NCBI RefSeq assembly: GCF_030499515.1
Contig: NZ_JASTWJ010000001.1
Span: forward strand, 2,460,001-2,524,000
Origin: Streptomyces sp. DT2A-34
GTDB lineage: Bacteria; Actinomycetota; Actinomycetes; Streptomycetales; Streptomycetaceae
Direction of reading: 5' to 3'
DNA length: 64,000 nucleotides
Part shown: positions 27,963 through 36,342 of the stretch, piece after piece
Layout of the letters: each line of letters opens with the position of its first letter
Position numbering within the stretch: the stretch's first letter is position 1
Position numbers and translations under genes: made by a program
The notes under the pieces: model-generated
Databases searched by the model: none
The model's input: the letters and a program-made list of their open reading frames with translations, nothing else
What the model was told of the DNA's origin: nothing

Positions 27963-28012
27963 CAGGGCACCCGGTGGCGCGCCGGCCGGCGCAGGAGAGT
28001 AGCCTGCGCCGG

Positions 28013-28035
28013 TCAACTTCGAGTTGATCTACGCT
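28013..28035 (+). promoter_or_regulatory. Inverted repeat and -10-like box before the gene at 28065
   Basis: TCAACTTCGAGTTGA (28013-28027) is a perfect 6-bp inverted repeat with a three-base centre. It lies immediately before TACGCT (28030-28035), a plausible -10. A repressor or activator site overlapping the spacer is possible. This is inferred from position. Confidence 0.4.
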
Positions 28036-28064
28036 CGTTCAATCGATCACGGGATCTTTCAGGC

Positions 28065-28553
28065 ATGTCGACGCCTCCACCGCAGTACCAGAATCAGCCG
28101 CCGTACGGCCAGCCGCAGCAGCCGTACGGATACCCGCAGCAAGCGCATCCGCAGCCTCCGCGCGGGCCACAGCGACCCCAGCCGGGAGGTCTGTTGCGGG
28201 CCGCGAAGTCCGCCGTGATCGTCATAGCGGTGTTCGGCGCCGTGGGCTACTGGGTCTGGGACTACAACACCAGCCCGACCGGTGGCAAGGCGAAGGCTGA
28301 GGCTTCGGCGTCGGCGGCGGCCGAGGAGGCCAAGAAGCACGAGCCGGAGATCGGCGACTGTGTCAAGGTCGCGGACCCCGACGGCGACCCGGTGCCGACG
28401 GTGGTCGACTGTGACTCCGCCGAGGCCGAGTACAAGTTGGGTGAGTGGATGCCCGGCAAGGGCAGGGAATGCGGGTCGGCGTACGACTACGGGATTCAGT
28501 ACCGCAACACCGGCCACACGTCCAGCTACACGTTGTGCTTCACCAAGGTCTGA
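28065..28553 (+). CDS. LppU/SCO3897-like membrane-anchored protein, 162 aa
   Basis: A Pro/Gln/Tyr-rich cytoplasmic tail (residues 1-42) is followed by one membrane segment (about 47-65). An external domain then has IGDCVKVADPDGDPVPTVVD and pairs of cysteines, the pattern of the LppU/SCO3897 family. The protein is anchored with the domain outside. The Pro-rich tail resembles those of the proteins at 35448, 41554 and 43203. No ribosome binding site stands out before the ATG. Function is unknown. Confidence 0.78.
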   Translation: MSTPPPQYQNQPPYGQPQQPYGYPQQAHPQPPRGPQRPQPGGLLRAAKSAVIVIAVFGAVGYWVWDYNTSPTGGKAKAEASASAAAEEAKKHEPEIGDCVKVADPDGDPVPTVVDCDSAEAEYKLGEWMPGKGRECGSAYDYGIQYRNTGHTSSYTLCFTKV

Positions 28554-28568
28554 GCTTCGGCCTTCTTT

Positions 28569-28616
28569 CCGGCCGCCGTCCGCCGTCCGCCATCCGCGAG
28601 AGCGGGCGGCGGCCGG
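28569..28616 (+). terminator. Terminator after the LppU-like gene
   Basis: CCGGCCGCCGTCCGC (28569-28583) pairs with GCGGGCGGCGGCCGG (about 28602-28616) with one wobble. The stem starts 16 bases after the stop codon. Confidence 0.7.
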
Positions 28617-28627
28617 TTCTCGCGACA

Positions 28628-28661
28628 GCTGATCGAGCGGATCGGCTGATCGAGCGGATCG
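28628..28661. repeat. 17-bp tandem repeat
   Basis: GCTGATCGAGCGGATCG occurs twice in direct tandem in the short gap before the gene at 28700, followed by related GCTGA-containing shorter units. No function is visible. Confidence 0.5.
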
Positions 28662-28699
28662 GCTGACCGGGCTGAGCGGCTGAGCGGCCAGGGGCAGGG

Positions 28700-29101
28700 T
28701 CAGGGCATCGCATCGGCCAGCGACGCGCCCGCCGCAGCGAGGATGATCGCCATCATGGCCCAGCGGGTGCGTGCGCGCCGTGCCAACTCCACGCTGAGAC
28801 CGGCAAAAGCGAGGCTCAGGCCGTACACCACGGTCCCCACACCCACACCCGCCTGCGTACCGCTTGTGAGCCGGCCCACCATCACCGTGAGGCAGACCAG
28901 CGCCACCAACGCCCCGGCGGCCATGAGCCCAGCGCGAGCGCTCCGCGCCTGCTGCGACCGCTGTCTCGCGAACCCTGGATCCGATTGCCCTTGGAAACTC
29001 GCCCTGAATTCGTCGGCGTTGGGCAGGACCAGGTCACCCTCGTCGCCTCGCACCTGCGTCTGTACCAGTTCCCCGCCGCGTTCCCGGCCGTGCGTCGTCA
29101 T
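28700..29101 (-). CDS. Small two-helix membrane protein (module B), 133 aa
   Basis: A polar N-terminus is followed by a conserved segment (SFQGQSDPGFARQRS), two membrane segments (about residues 55-78 and 85-105) and a VELARRARTRWAMM tail. It is the intact version of the frameshifted gene at 15770-16184 and is related to 36343-36732. The ATG has no ribosome binding site but a TACGCT box eight bases upstream, so the message is likely leaderless. It is divergent from the PH-like gene at 29141. Function is unknown. Confidence 0.75.
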   Translation of the reverse strand: MTTHGRERGGELVQTQVRGDEGDLVLPNADEFRASFQGQSDPGFARQRSQQARSARAGLMAAGALVALVCLTVMVGRLTSGTQAGVGVGTVVYGLSLAFAGLSVELARRARTRWAMMAIILAAAGASLADAMP

Positions 29102-29109
29102 GAGGAGGC

Positions 29110-29132
29110 AGCGTAGGTCAAGTCGCTAAGCT
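29110..29132. promoter_or_regulatory. Divergent pair of -10-like boxes for two leaderless genes
   Basis: On the minus strand TACGCT (29110-29115) lies eight bases before the ATG at 29101. On the plus strand TAAGCT (29127-29132) lies eight bases before the ATG at 29141. The two start codons are only 39 bases apart and neither has a Shine-Dalgarno sequence, so both transcripts would begin at or near their start codons. Confidence 0.55.
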
Positions 29133-29140
29133 CACGCATC

Positions 29141-29791
29141 ATGTTGCCTTCGCACACGCCCTCCCCCGTACCCGACGCCACGGTCATACGGACCGGCCGT
29201 CGTGGCGCAATGACCGGGCTCCCCTGCTCCGTCCTGCTCATCGCGATGGGCGCGGTCGGCTTCTTCGGCGCTGTCGTGATTGCTACCGGAAACCAGAAGG
29301 GGAAGTCCAACCCCGCAGGCTACGCGGGCCTCGTGTTCATGTTGCTGCTCGGTGTGCTCGGTGTGTGCCTCTTCATCGTCCACTGGGGGAACCGCCGCAC
29401 CCGGATCCTCGTCGACGCCACCGGCCTGTGGGTCGAAAACGGAAGGCTTCGGAACGTCATCCCCTGGCAAGCCCTGTCCGGAGTCGGCCTGTACTGGAGC
29501 AAGTTCGGCCGCCAGAAGGTCTACTCCCTGGAGATGTTTCCCTCCGGTCCCATAGACCGGGACGACCCCGTCCTGTGGACCCTCGTCCGCGACGAGGAAC
29601 CGCTGCACCCCGACCTGCCCCGCCTGCGCTACCGCCTCCCCTTCCCCGTCCCCTGCCGACAGGAGATGGTCACGGCGGTCCAGCAGTACGTCCCGCACCT
29701 CTGGCTCGGCGAGTCCGAGCGCGCGGAGGGACACGTCGGCCGACCCGACGTCAAGGGACACCGACAGCGCACCCAGGGCCGTACGCGGTGA
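29141..29791 (+). CDS. PH-like membrane protein (module B), 216 aa
   Basis: Two membrane segments (about residues 28-50 and 60-82) are followed by a PH-type domain (RILVDATGLWVENGRLRN, VIPWQALSGVGLYW, SGPIDRDDPVLWTLVRDEEP). A conserved C-terminal stretch, VQQYVPHLWLGES, follows. The protein at 48389-49054 is a clear paralogue with the same SGPIDRDDPVLW block, and a remnant lies at 16239-16317. The start is leaderless by the -10 position. It directly precedes the decayed effector, so it probably belongs to that toxin module. The role is unknown. Confidence 0.78.
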   Translation: MLPSHTPSPVPDATVIRTGRRGAMTGLPCSVLLIAMGAVGFFGAVVIATGNQKGKSNPAGYAGLVFMLLLGVLGVCLFIVHWGNRRTRILVDATGLWVENGRLRNVIPWQALSGVGLYWSKFGRQKVYSLEMFPSGPIDRDDPVLWTLVRDEEPLHPDLPRLRYRLPFPVPCRQEMVTAVQQYVPHLWLGESERAEGHVGRPDVKGHRQRTQGRTR

Positions 29792-30750
29792 ACGGCCGCC
29801 CCCGTACCACGCGGCTCCGGACAACAGCGGCGACCTGCAACGGACTTGTGACAGCAAACACCTGAAGCCACCGGCGGGTGAGTCCGAAAACTCTGCGTGC
29901 GGCTGTACTCCTATGTGATTTCCCTTGGTTGGAGAGGGACGTGTACCGCCGTGCGGTCTGACGGGAACTCGAGTGGGTTCTCGAGATGCTGGGCTACAAG
30001 TGGCCTACGGCGAACGAGGACAGGCTCAGAGACTGCGCCGACGTGTGGCGGGAGTTCGGGGAGAAGGTCAACGAGCTCCACACCACGGCGAACAGCGCCG
30101 CCCGCCAGGTCACCGCGCACAACGCCGGTGAGTCGATCGACAAGTTCACCAAGACGTACGAGAAGTTCGACGGCGGAGGCGGCAACGACGGCTACCTCCG
30201 CAGCGCTGCCGAGGCCGCCTTCCTCATCGCGAACGTTCTGGAGGTCTGCGCCTACCTCGTCGAGTTCGCCAAATGGGCCGTCATCGCCCAGCTGATCGCC
30301 CTGGCCATCCAGATCGCCGCCGCCGCTGCCGCCGCGCCCTTCACTTTCGGTCTGTCCTCGGTAGCGGGAATGGGCGCCACCCAGGTCACCCGCCTGATCG
30401 TCCGACGCCTCCTGAACGAGCTCAAACAGGCCATGATCGAGGCGCTCATCGAGACGCTGAAGGAACCCGCGATCTCGGCAGTCGAGGCGATGATCACCGA
30501 CCTCATCCGCCAGACGGTGAACGTCGGCTTCGGCGCCCAGGAAGGCTACGACGTCGGCGCCACCCTCAAGGCCGGCGGCGAGGCAGGCCTCGACGCCCTC
30601 AGGCAGAGCCCGCAGACCTTCGCCGAAGGCGTCCGCGACAGCCTGGGCCAGAAGGCCGGCAGCCGGGCGCGGGACGCGATCGACAGCCGGACCGACGGGT
30701 ACGACGGGCCGTCGGGGTCGGACTTTCCGGGGGGTGACATCGGCAGCGAC
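29735..30750 (+). repeat. Segmental duplication, copy B
   Basis: Partner of 16250-17310. Relative to copy A, 34 bases are missing around the start codon (copy A 16489-16525 compared with copy B near 29961), which removes the native start. Confidence 0.85.
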
Positions 30751-32345
30751 TCCGGGCCGGGGAGCTCCAACTCCTCGTCCTCGGACTCCTCTTCGTCGTC
30801 CGATTCCTCTTCGTCCTCTGATTCGAGTTCGGCGGGTCGGACTCCTCCACCTCGACGCGCAACGGCAACGGCAGCATCCCCGGCGCGAACATAGGCAACG
30901 GCATATCCGCCGACACAGGCGGCCCGGACATTCCGGCACCCAATATCGGCGCGGGCCCCGATTCCGGCTCCGGGCCGGGATCCGACTCCGGGAACACGTC
31001 CTCCTCGGACAGCCCGTACTCGCGGCCGACGCCATCCACCGGGCCGTCCCTGTCGGACTTCGACGACCCTCGTCCCGGCGGTCCCTCGTCCAACGGCTCC
31101 GACTCCGACACTTCGTCCGGCACGCCGAGGCACGTCCGGCCCCTCGCACTCCGGCGGCGGCTCCCCCGTATCCGGCCTGTCGTCCCCCAGCCCGCAATCC
31201 GCGCCCACGTCCGGGGCCACGTCGTCCGGCGGTACGTCGTCCACGCCGGGCGGCGGCTCGATCGGCACCCAGATCGACGGCCTGGCCGCCAGCGCGCCCA
31301 CGCAGTCCAACGCGGCACCGACGCCGGCTACGGCCGACCCGTCTCCCTCCAGTTCCGGCGGCCGTTCGGACGGCGGCTCGGCCATGCCGACGTCGCCCAC
31401 GGCACCCTCCACCGGGACTGCCGCTCCGGGCACGCACCACACCCCGAGCGCTTCAGGCGGCGCCCCGACCGCCACGAGGCCAACACCCAACTCCGGCCCG
31501 GCGAGGAACCCCGCCGCCAGCACCCCGGGCACGCCCTCCGCCACGGGGACCGGCCCGGCGTCCACTCCGAGCCCCACGTCGCCGACAACACCTCGGAGTA
31601 CGCCTGCTTCGACACCGGACGGGCAAGCTCCGGGTACGGGGGGCAGCCGTACGCCAGGCACGCCGGGTACGCAGAGCACGCCGGACGGTCGAATACCGAC
31701 TCAGCGCCCCGGAAGTGCGATCCCGGGCGACGGCAGCAGCCACGGAACCCTCCCGGTACGGCGCCGGGCGACGGCAGCACGCCGCGGAACACCCCCGGTA
31801 CGACGCCGGGCGACCGCACTCCGCCCCGCAACAACCCCGGCACCACAACACCGGGCGACCGCACCACGCTCCGCAACTCCACGGACTCGACCGGCGGCAG
31901 CCGTACTAACACCCCCGGACAGAACCCGAGTACGACCAGCCCGAACCAGAACTCGGCCCAGTCGACTCCTTCCAGAGCCGCATCGCCGTCCACGAGCACT
32001 TCCACGACGTCGCCGTCCACGTCGACACCGAGCAGCAGCACGCCGGGCTCCTCAACTCCGAGCAACAGCACCCCGAACTCCTCACCCCAGCCCGGCCCCG
32101 CCACCCACAGCCCCACCCCCCATGGCACACCCGGCTCACCCAGCACCCCGAACCAGCCGAACGCCGGCGCCACCCCCAACAAGCCACCCCACCAGCCCGC
32201 GGGCAGCACGCCGAGCACCCCGAACCAGCCGGGCGCGCAGCCCAACACCCAACAGCCCCCGGCGAACACCCCGAACCAACAGCCGCAGCCTCAGGTCATC
32301 CCGGTCCCGGTCCACCACGTGACCCCGGCACCGAACAACCAGCCC
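29986..32345 (+). pseudogene. Decayed second copy of the T7SS polymorphic toxin (module B)
   Basis: This copy is nearly identical to the effector at 16504 over its first 250 codons, but the native GTG start is deleted and an in-frame TGA precedes the first usable ATG at 29986. The frame breaks near 30833, again near 31128 (an extra base in the linker), and more than once around 31740-31800. Homology ends near 32345, inside the first linker, so both toxin domains are gone. The fragment open from 29986 to 30894 could still express the export domain alone. I treat the whole as a pseudogene. Confidence 0.85.
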
Positions 32346-32350
32346 CAGCT

Positions 32351-32587
32351 GTTGAGCTCCTCGGCGATCTCCGCCGGCCGAGCCGCGCTCCACCAATGGT
32401 GCCGCCCTGCTTCGAGTAGCGGTGCCCGACGCACGCGGAATCCCATCCGGTCGAGTACGACCACTGCCTGCTCGGGGTCGGGCTCGTAAGCGGCACCGAG
32501 CGGCCCGGACAGCGACGCGATGACAACGAGATCTCCGGGCGTCAGGGCACGAGGTCGAAGCAGGTGAGGCAGTGCCGTATGAGTCAC
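32351..32587 (-). pseudogene. 5' fragment of an LD-carboxypeptidase (S66) gene
   Basis: From the GTG at 32587 about 79 residues match the start of S66 LD-carboxypeptidase/MccF-type proteins: RPRALTPGDLVVIASLSGPL, then VVLDRMGFRVRRAP and WWSAARPAEIAEELN. The frame then runs into antisense effector sequence, so roughly three quarters of the gene, including the Ser-Glu-His catalytic residues, are missing. The breakpoint coincides with the end of effector homology near 32345. It is a fragment left by rearrangement. Confidence 0.75.
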
Positions 32588-32701
32588 CGAGGCAGTGTTC
32601 CGACACCCATAGCAACACGCTACTCATTTACCGATCGACCATGCAGCGGCTCCTCCTGCGTGGCGCCGGTCAGCTGGCCTGGGCTTGTCCGGCCTGGGCC
32701 C

Positions 32702-32857
32702 CCTGGTGTGGGTGAGGCGGTAGGACTCGGTGCCGGTCTGGGTGATGGCGCCGTTGAAGGTCAGCCGGTCGACGATGGCCGCGCAGAGCCTCGGATCGGT
32801 GAACGACTTCGTCCACCCGCTGAAACTCTCGTTCGAAGCGATCGTGACGCTGTTTTT
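32702..32857 (-). mobile_element. IS21-family istB C-terminal remnant
   Basis: About 50 residues in one minus-strand frame (SNESFSGWTKSFTDPRL, DRLTFNGAI, GTESYRLTHTR) match the end of IstB, the ATP-binding transposition helper of IS21 elements (SN..F..W..VF.D..L..A..DRL....). The Walker motifs and istA are absent. It lies about 115 bases from the truncated carboxypeptidase fragment, so an insertion sequence was once at this breakpoint. Confidence 0.7.
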
Positions 32858-32963
32858 GCAGCGCCTCCGCGTAGTCGACCTGCCCACCGGACTACGGAAC
32901 GAAGCCGAACCGGCGTACCCAACTCCCCCTTCAAGGGCACCCTCCCCCTCTCCGAACCCTCTC

Positions 32964-34271
32964 CTAAAATCCATCCACCCCCAGTTCGGTGATCCCGGCG
33001 TAGAGCCAGCTCCACACCGTCGCGCTGGACGTCTCCGGTTCGAACAGGCCCGGCGCCAGCTCCTTCATCTCGTCCAGGAACACTTGCGCCACCACCTCCT
33101 GGTCCCCCTCCACCGGATAGGGATGCCAGCAGGCGTTGCTGTAGCGGTACACGGCCTCAAGGATGCGAGTGAAGACATCGAGGTCCGGCGCGAGCGGCAC
33201 AAGCGTCCCGTCCGTCGGGCCCTCCAGTCGGCTCCAGATGTGCACAGACCCGTCGTGGCGGTGCAGATACAGCTCTCCGTATTCGCACGCGCCGAAGGCG
33301 ATCAGGTCCGCGGCGGACACACCGTCGGGCAGGCCGTCCTCGGTGAGGTCGCCGTCGGCCGGTGGGCACAGGGCTTCGGCCGGAAGGGCCTCGTACTCGG
33401 CCCATTGGCACACCCACCAGGCGGGTACGCCAACGTCGCGCAAGTGCCGCCTGCTTCCCGGGTGTTCGAGCCCCTCGGGCAGAGCGCTCTCCGATATGCG
33501 CAGCACGTGCCGCGCCCCGAAGGCGTCGTCGACCCGGGCCGAGGTGAGCGGCCCCGTCGGTCGCCGCAGCTCCGGTTCAGGGCTGATCGGAGCTGCCTCG
33601 GACGACGTGCAGTCGATCCCGTCACCGCGCGGCCAGTCCCGCAGCACCTCCGCGTCCGTCTCGAGCACCGCTATGCCATGCATGTCCTTGACGAGATACC
33701 GGGTCCTGCCACCCTCGGCGGCGACCGCGACAGCGCCTTCCCAGCTCGCCGGTGCGGTCAACTCCCGGTCGTACAGCGCGGGTACATCGAGCGTCTCCGA
33801 CGGCAAGGGCGCCGCATCCAGCGCTCCTTCGTCACGGACCCTCACTCTTCGCCCTGTCCCCGCATCGAGCCAGAGCGGGCCGCGGTGGTCGACCACCTCG
33901 ATGAGCTCCCGCCCTTCGTACAGGCGGCGGCGGACCTGGCAATAGTCACCGTTCAGGCTCGGGTGGGCCAGGAACCAGTTGGCCGGCCGCCACCACGCCC
34001 ACACTGTGCGCCACGGCATCCCCGGCTCGGCCTTCGCGATCCGCTCGGCGTACTCCTCGTGCCCCGTCGCCTTCGCCGCGAAGTGCAGCCAGGACGCAAA
34101 CTCGGCGGCGGGCACCTCCGCGCCGCCGAAGATCGCCTCGGCCTGAAGGAAGACCTCGCGCCCTACGCTCTGTGCGCCATTCCCCGCCGCGAGGTGGTCG
34201 CGCACAAGCTCCCGGTCAGCGGTCAACAGCCGTGCGGGGTCAGCCAGTACGTCGTCGAGCTCCTCATTCAT
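32964..34271 (-). CDS. SUKH-4 family probable immunity protein, 435 aa
   Basis: The C-terminal part (from VDDAFGARHVLRISESALP through SAADLIAFGACEYGELYLH and LAPDLDVFTRILEAVYRY) has the SUKH-4 immunity pattern, including the late-strand LIAFG block. The first 230 residues are Trp-rich and unassigned. The frame is open from 34583, but the ATG at 34271 has CAGGA eight bases upstream. It lies on the opposite strand beside the decayed toxin copy, so it may be the immunity gene left after toxin loss, or a broad immunity gene kept for other strains' toxins. Confidence 0.75.
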   Translation of the reverse strand: MNEELDDVLADPARLLTADRELVRDHLAAGNGAQSVGREVFLQAEAIFGGAEVPAAEFASWLHFAAKATGHEEYAERIAKAEPGMPWRTVWAWWRPANWFLAHPSLNGDYCQVRRRLYEGRELIEVVDHRGPLWLDAGTGRRVRVRDEGALDAAPLPSETLDVPALYDRELTAPASWEGAVAVAAEGGRTRYLVKDMHGIAVLETDAEVLRDWPRGDGIDCTSSEAAPISPEPELRRPTGPLTSARVDDAFGARHVLRISESALPEGLEHPGSRRHLRDVGVPAWWVCQWAEYEALPAEALCPPADGDLTEDGLPDGVSAADLIAFGACEYGELYLHRHDGSVHIWSRLEGPTDGTLVPLAPDLDVFTRILEAVYRYSNACWHPYPVEGDQEVVAQVFLDEMKELAPGLFEPETSSATVWSWLYAGITELGVDGF

Positions 34272-34320
34272 ACGGTCATCCTGGCACCCACCACTGACAA
34301 CAGCCGCCCCCGCAGTCCTC

Positions 34321-34347
34321 GCAGCCCCAGCCCCAGCCCCAGCCCCT
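34321..34347. repeat. Short AGCCCC tandem repeat
   Basis: Four consecutive CAGCCC-type hexamers lie just after the stop of the gene at 34358-34954 (minus strand), in the 86-base gap to the SUKH-4 start. Confidence 0.5.
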
Positions 34348-34357
34348 ACCAAGGCCG

Positions 34358-34954
34358 CTAAAGGAGCATGGAGTTCACCAGGACACAGACACCACAGCCG
34401 AGCAGACCGCCGAAAAGCAGGATGAGGCCGGTGATGAACGTCCCGCGCCGCCTGGGTCGGTTCCCCCGGCGGAAGGCGGCGCTCAGTGGGAAGGTCGCCA
34501 CGCCGAACATGGCGGCGGCTACGCACCAGAACCGCACACCCTCGACGTAGAACGACGCGAAGGTGCCGCGGTCGAACCACCACCCCGAGTCGTATGCCAC
34601 CGCCTCGACCTTCTCACCCTTGTCGTACGCCGCACCGGGCGCGAAGTCCTCCACGTCGTAGCGGTCCCCGCCGTCGTCGGAGCGGAAGGTGCCCGAGCAC
34701 TCCACGTCGTCCCCGATGTCGTCCTTGCCGCAACGCGCGATGGTGATCGTCCCTTCCGTGCCGCCGGACACCCTCCTGGGACCTTCCTCATAACCCGCCC
34801 CGACGAGGACCAGGCCGAAGAGCAAGAAGAAGACGCCCACCATTCCGGCCCCTATACGGCTGCCGACGCCCCGTTTCGCAGCAGCGGGGCCGGCGCCCGG
34901 CCCTCCCGTTCCGGCCTTCCGCAGGTTCTGCCCACCATTCGCGTCCGTCTTCAA
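34358..34954 (-). CDS. Membrane protein with external two-Cys domain, 198 aa
   Basis: An N-terminal membrane segment (about residues 33-53) is followed by an external part with GGTEGTITIARCGKDD and CSGTFRSDDGG, then two more hydrophobic segments. It belongs to the same family as 27306, 40215, 40832 and 46580. The start is a TTG with GGGGAA upstream. It precedes the SUKH-4 gene on the same strand and may be co-transcribed. Function is unknown. Confidence 0.7.
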   Translation of the reverse strand: MKTDANGGQNLRKAGTGGPGAGPAAAKRGVGSRIGAGMVGVFFLLFGLVLVGAGYEEGPRRVSGGTEGTITIARCGKDDIGDDVECSGTFRSDDGGDRYDVEDFAPGAAYDKGEKVEAVAYDSGWWFDRGTFASFYVEGVRFWCVAAAMFGVATFPLSAAFRRGNRPRRRGTFITGLILLFGGLLGCGVCVLVNSMLL

Positions 34955-35091
34955 TGCTGTCCCGTTCCCCTACATGGTGCTCGTGCACCTACTGGCTCAG
35001 AAGATCTTCGCGAGGCCGGTTCCTGCAGGTCAAGCGTCCCACCAGCCACTCCACAGCAACCGCCACTGCCGTTCACGCGTCGCAAGCGGGC

Positions 35092-35346
35092 ATGATCCAC
35101 ATCTCCGAGAGCCCCGACTCCCACACAGCCCAGCTGCTCGATGCCCGAAGCCAGGTCCGTGCCGACACCGATGCCATGACGGCCGATCCGCTCGTGCTCG
35201 ACTGCGCACGCCGCCTCCTGGCTGACCCCGGTGGCGAGACGGCGCGTGTATGGGTGGCGGGACTCGCGGAGATGGTGCCGTATCTCGCCGGGCAGCCCAG
35301 CCCTGAGGCCGAGCGAACGGCGGTCGAGGGCCGTTCCGGCGGCTGA
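35092..35346 (+). CDS. Small hypothetical ORF, 84 aa (doubtful)
   Basis: The frame is open with reasonable codon third positions. The C-terminal part (MTADPLVLDCARRLLADP, VWVAGLAEMVPYLAG) looks protein-like and helical. There is no clear ribosome binding site, and the ATG at 35176 is an equally good start. It could be a gene fragment. No family is recognised. Confidence 0.35.
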   Translation: MIHISESPDSHTAQLLDARSQVRADTDAMTADPLVLDCARRLLADPGGETARVWVAGLAEMVPYLAGQPSPEAERTAVEGRSGG

Positions 35347-35447
35347 TCCGCTGGGCGCCCTTCACGCGGCCCGCTCCGGCTCCGACGGCCCCCTCCTGAT
35401 CTCACTGATAGCTTGCTGCTCCAGACCGTTCACTCCGTGGGAAGTCA

Positions 35448-36221
35448 ATGAGCCAGCCGCCGTTCCAACCACCACCACAGCCTTCGCAGCCACCGCAGGC
35501 TCCCAACAACCCCTACACGCAGCCCGCTCCGCCGCAGCAGCCACCAGGGTTCGGTCAGCCGTCGGCTCCGGGCCAGCCCCCCATGCCGATAGGGCAGCCC
35601 GCGATGCAGGCCGGGCCGCCGCCTGCCCCCGGCCAGCCCCCGATGTACCCCGGATCGCCGCCCGTTCCTGGACCGGGACAGCCGCCCGGGCAACCGATGT
35701 ATGGCATGCACGCGGCGCCGCCGTTCCAGGCGCCCCCTTTCGGCCAGCGGCCGAACGCGAGCGGTAGTCCGGTGGGTGCGGTCTTCCTCGGATTCTTCGT
35801 GTCGGTCATCGTCTCGCTGCTCTACAGCGGTCTCAACCTGGTCACGTACGAGGACCAGTCATACGCGGTGGGCAACACGCTCTACCTGGGCCACGCGCTG
35901 CTCAACGGAGCGATTGTCGGCTTCCTGGTCGGCACGGTGGGGCACCGCAGCAACGGCGCCTGGATCTGTGGGGCCGTCATCGCAGCGCTCGGCGCGTTCT
36001 TCGGCTCCACCAATGCCATCGTGCTCATGATCGCCGATGGCAGCGGGGGCGGCACCGTCTGGGACATGGTGAGGTACGACCCCTTCTGGCCGGCCAAACT
36101 CTGGTGGACCGACAACACCCACGGCGGCGTCGACTGGTTCTCCCTGCTCGGCCTCGTGCTCGCCGCGGCCGCCGCCTGGGGTCTCGCCTACGTCATCGGT
36201 AACAAGCGCCGTCAGGCGTGA
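35448..36221 (+). CDS. Four-helix membrane protein with Pro-rich tail, 257 aa
   Basis: About 105 residues of Pro/Gln/Gly/Met-rich tail precede four membrane segments (about residues 108-130, 145-165, 170-190 and 230-250). The ATG follows GGGAAG. The tail resembles those of the proteins at 28065, 41554 and 43203. No known family is recognised. It could be an envelope accessory of the secretion system, inferred from location only. Confidence 0.72.
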   Translation: MSQPPFQPPPQPSQPPQAPNNPYTQPAPPQQPPGFGQPSAPGQPPMPIGQPAMQAGPPPAPGQPPMYPGSPPVPGPGQPPGQPMYGMHAAPPFQAPPFGQRPNASGSPVGAVFLGFFVSVIVSLLYSGLNLVTYEDQSYAVGNTLYLGHALLNGAIVGFLVGTVGHRSNGAWICGAVIAALGAFFGSTNAIVLMIADGSGGGTVWDMVRYDPFWPAKLWWTDNTHGGVDWFSLLGLVLAAAAAWGLAYVIGNKRRQA

Positions 36222-36310
36222 CTTCTCGTCAGGTGCCGGTCCGGGCGTCCACCGCCTGGTGCCCGGTCGGTAACTGAACCCCTGCCGTCACGGCCGCCGT
36301 CAGTCGACCG

Positions 36311-36340
36311 CCTTCAGCCGACCCGCCTTCAGCCGACCCG
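36311..36340. repeat. 15-bp tandem repeat
   Basis: CCTTCAGCCGACCCG occurs twice in tandem directly after the stop of the minus-strand gene at 36343. Confidence 0.5.
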
Positions 36341-36342
36341 CC

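Noticed and set aside
29986..30894. Treating the open 5' part of effector copy B as a normal gene
   Set aside because: It lacks the native start and ends in frameshifted linker; homology to copy A continues past its stop in other frames, so the locus is better read as one pseudogene.
32730..34361. 543-codon plus-strand open frame
   Set aside because: It is antisense to the SUKH-4 gene, which has a clear start, ribosome binding site and family match.
36311..36340. Short tandem repeats here and at 15215, 28628 and 34321 as possible CRISPR units
   Set aside because: Units of 6-17 bases occur only two to four times without spacers, and no cas genes are present.
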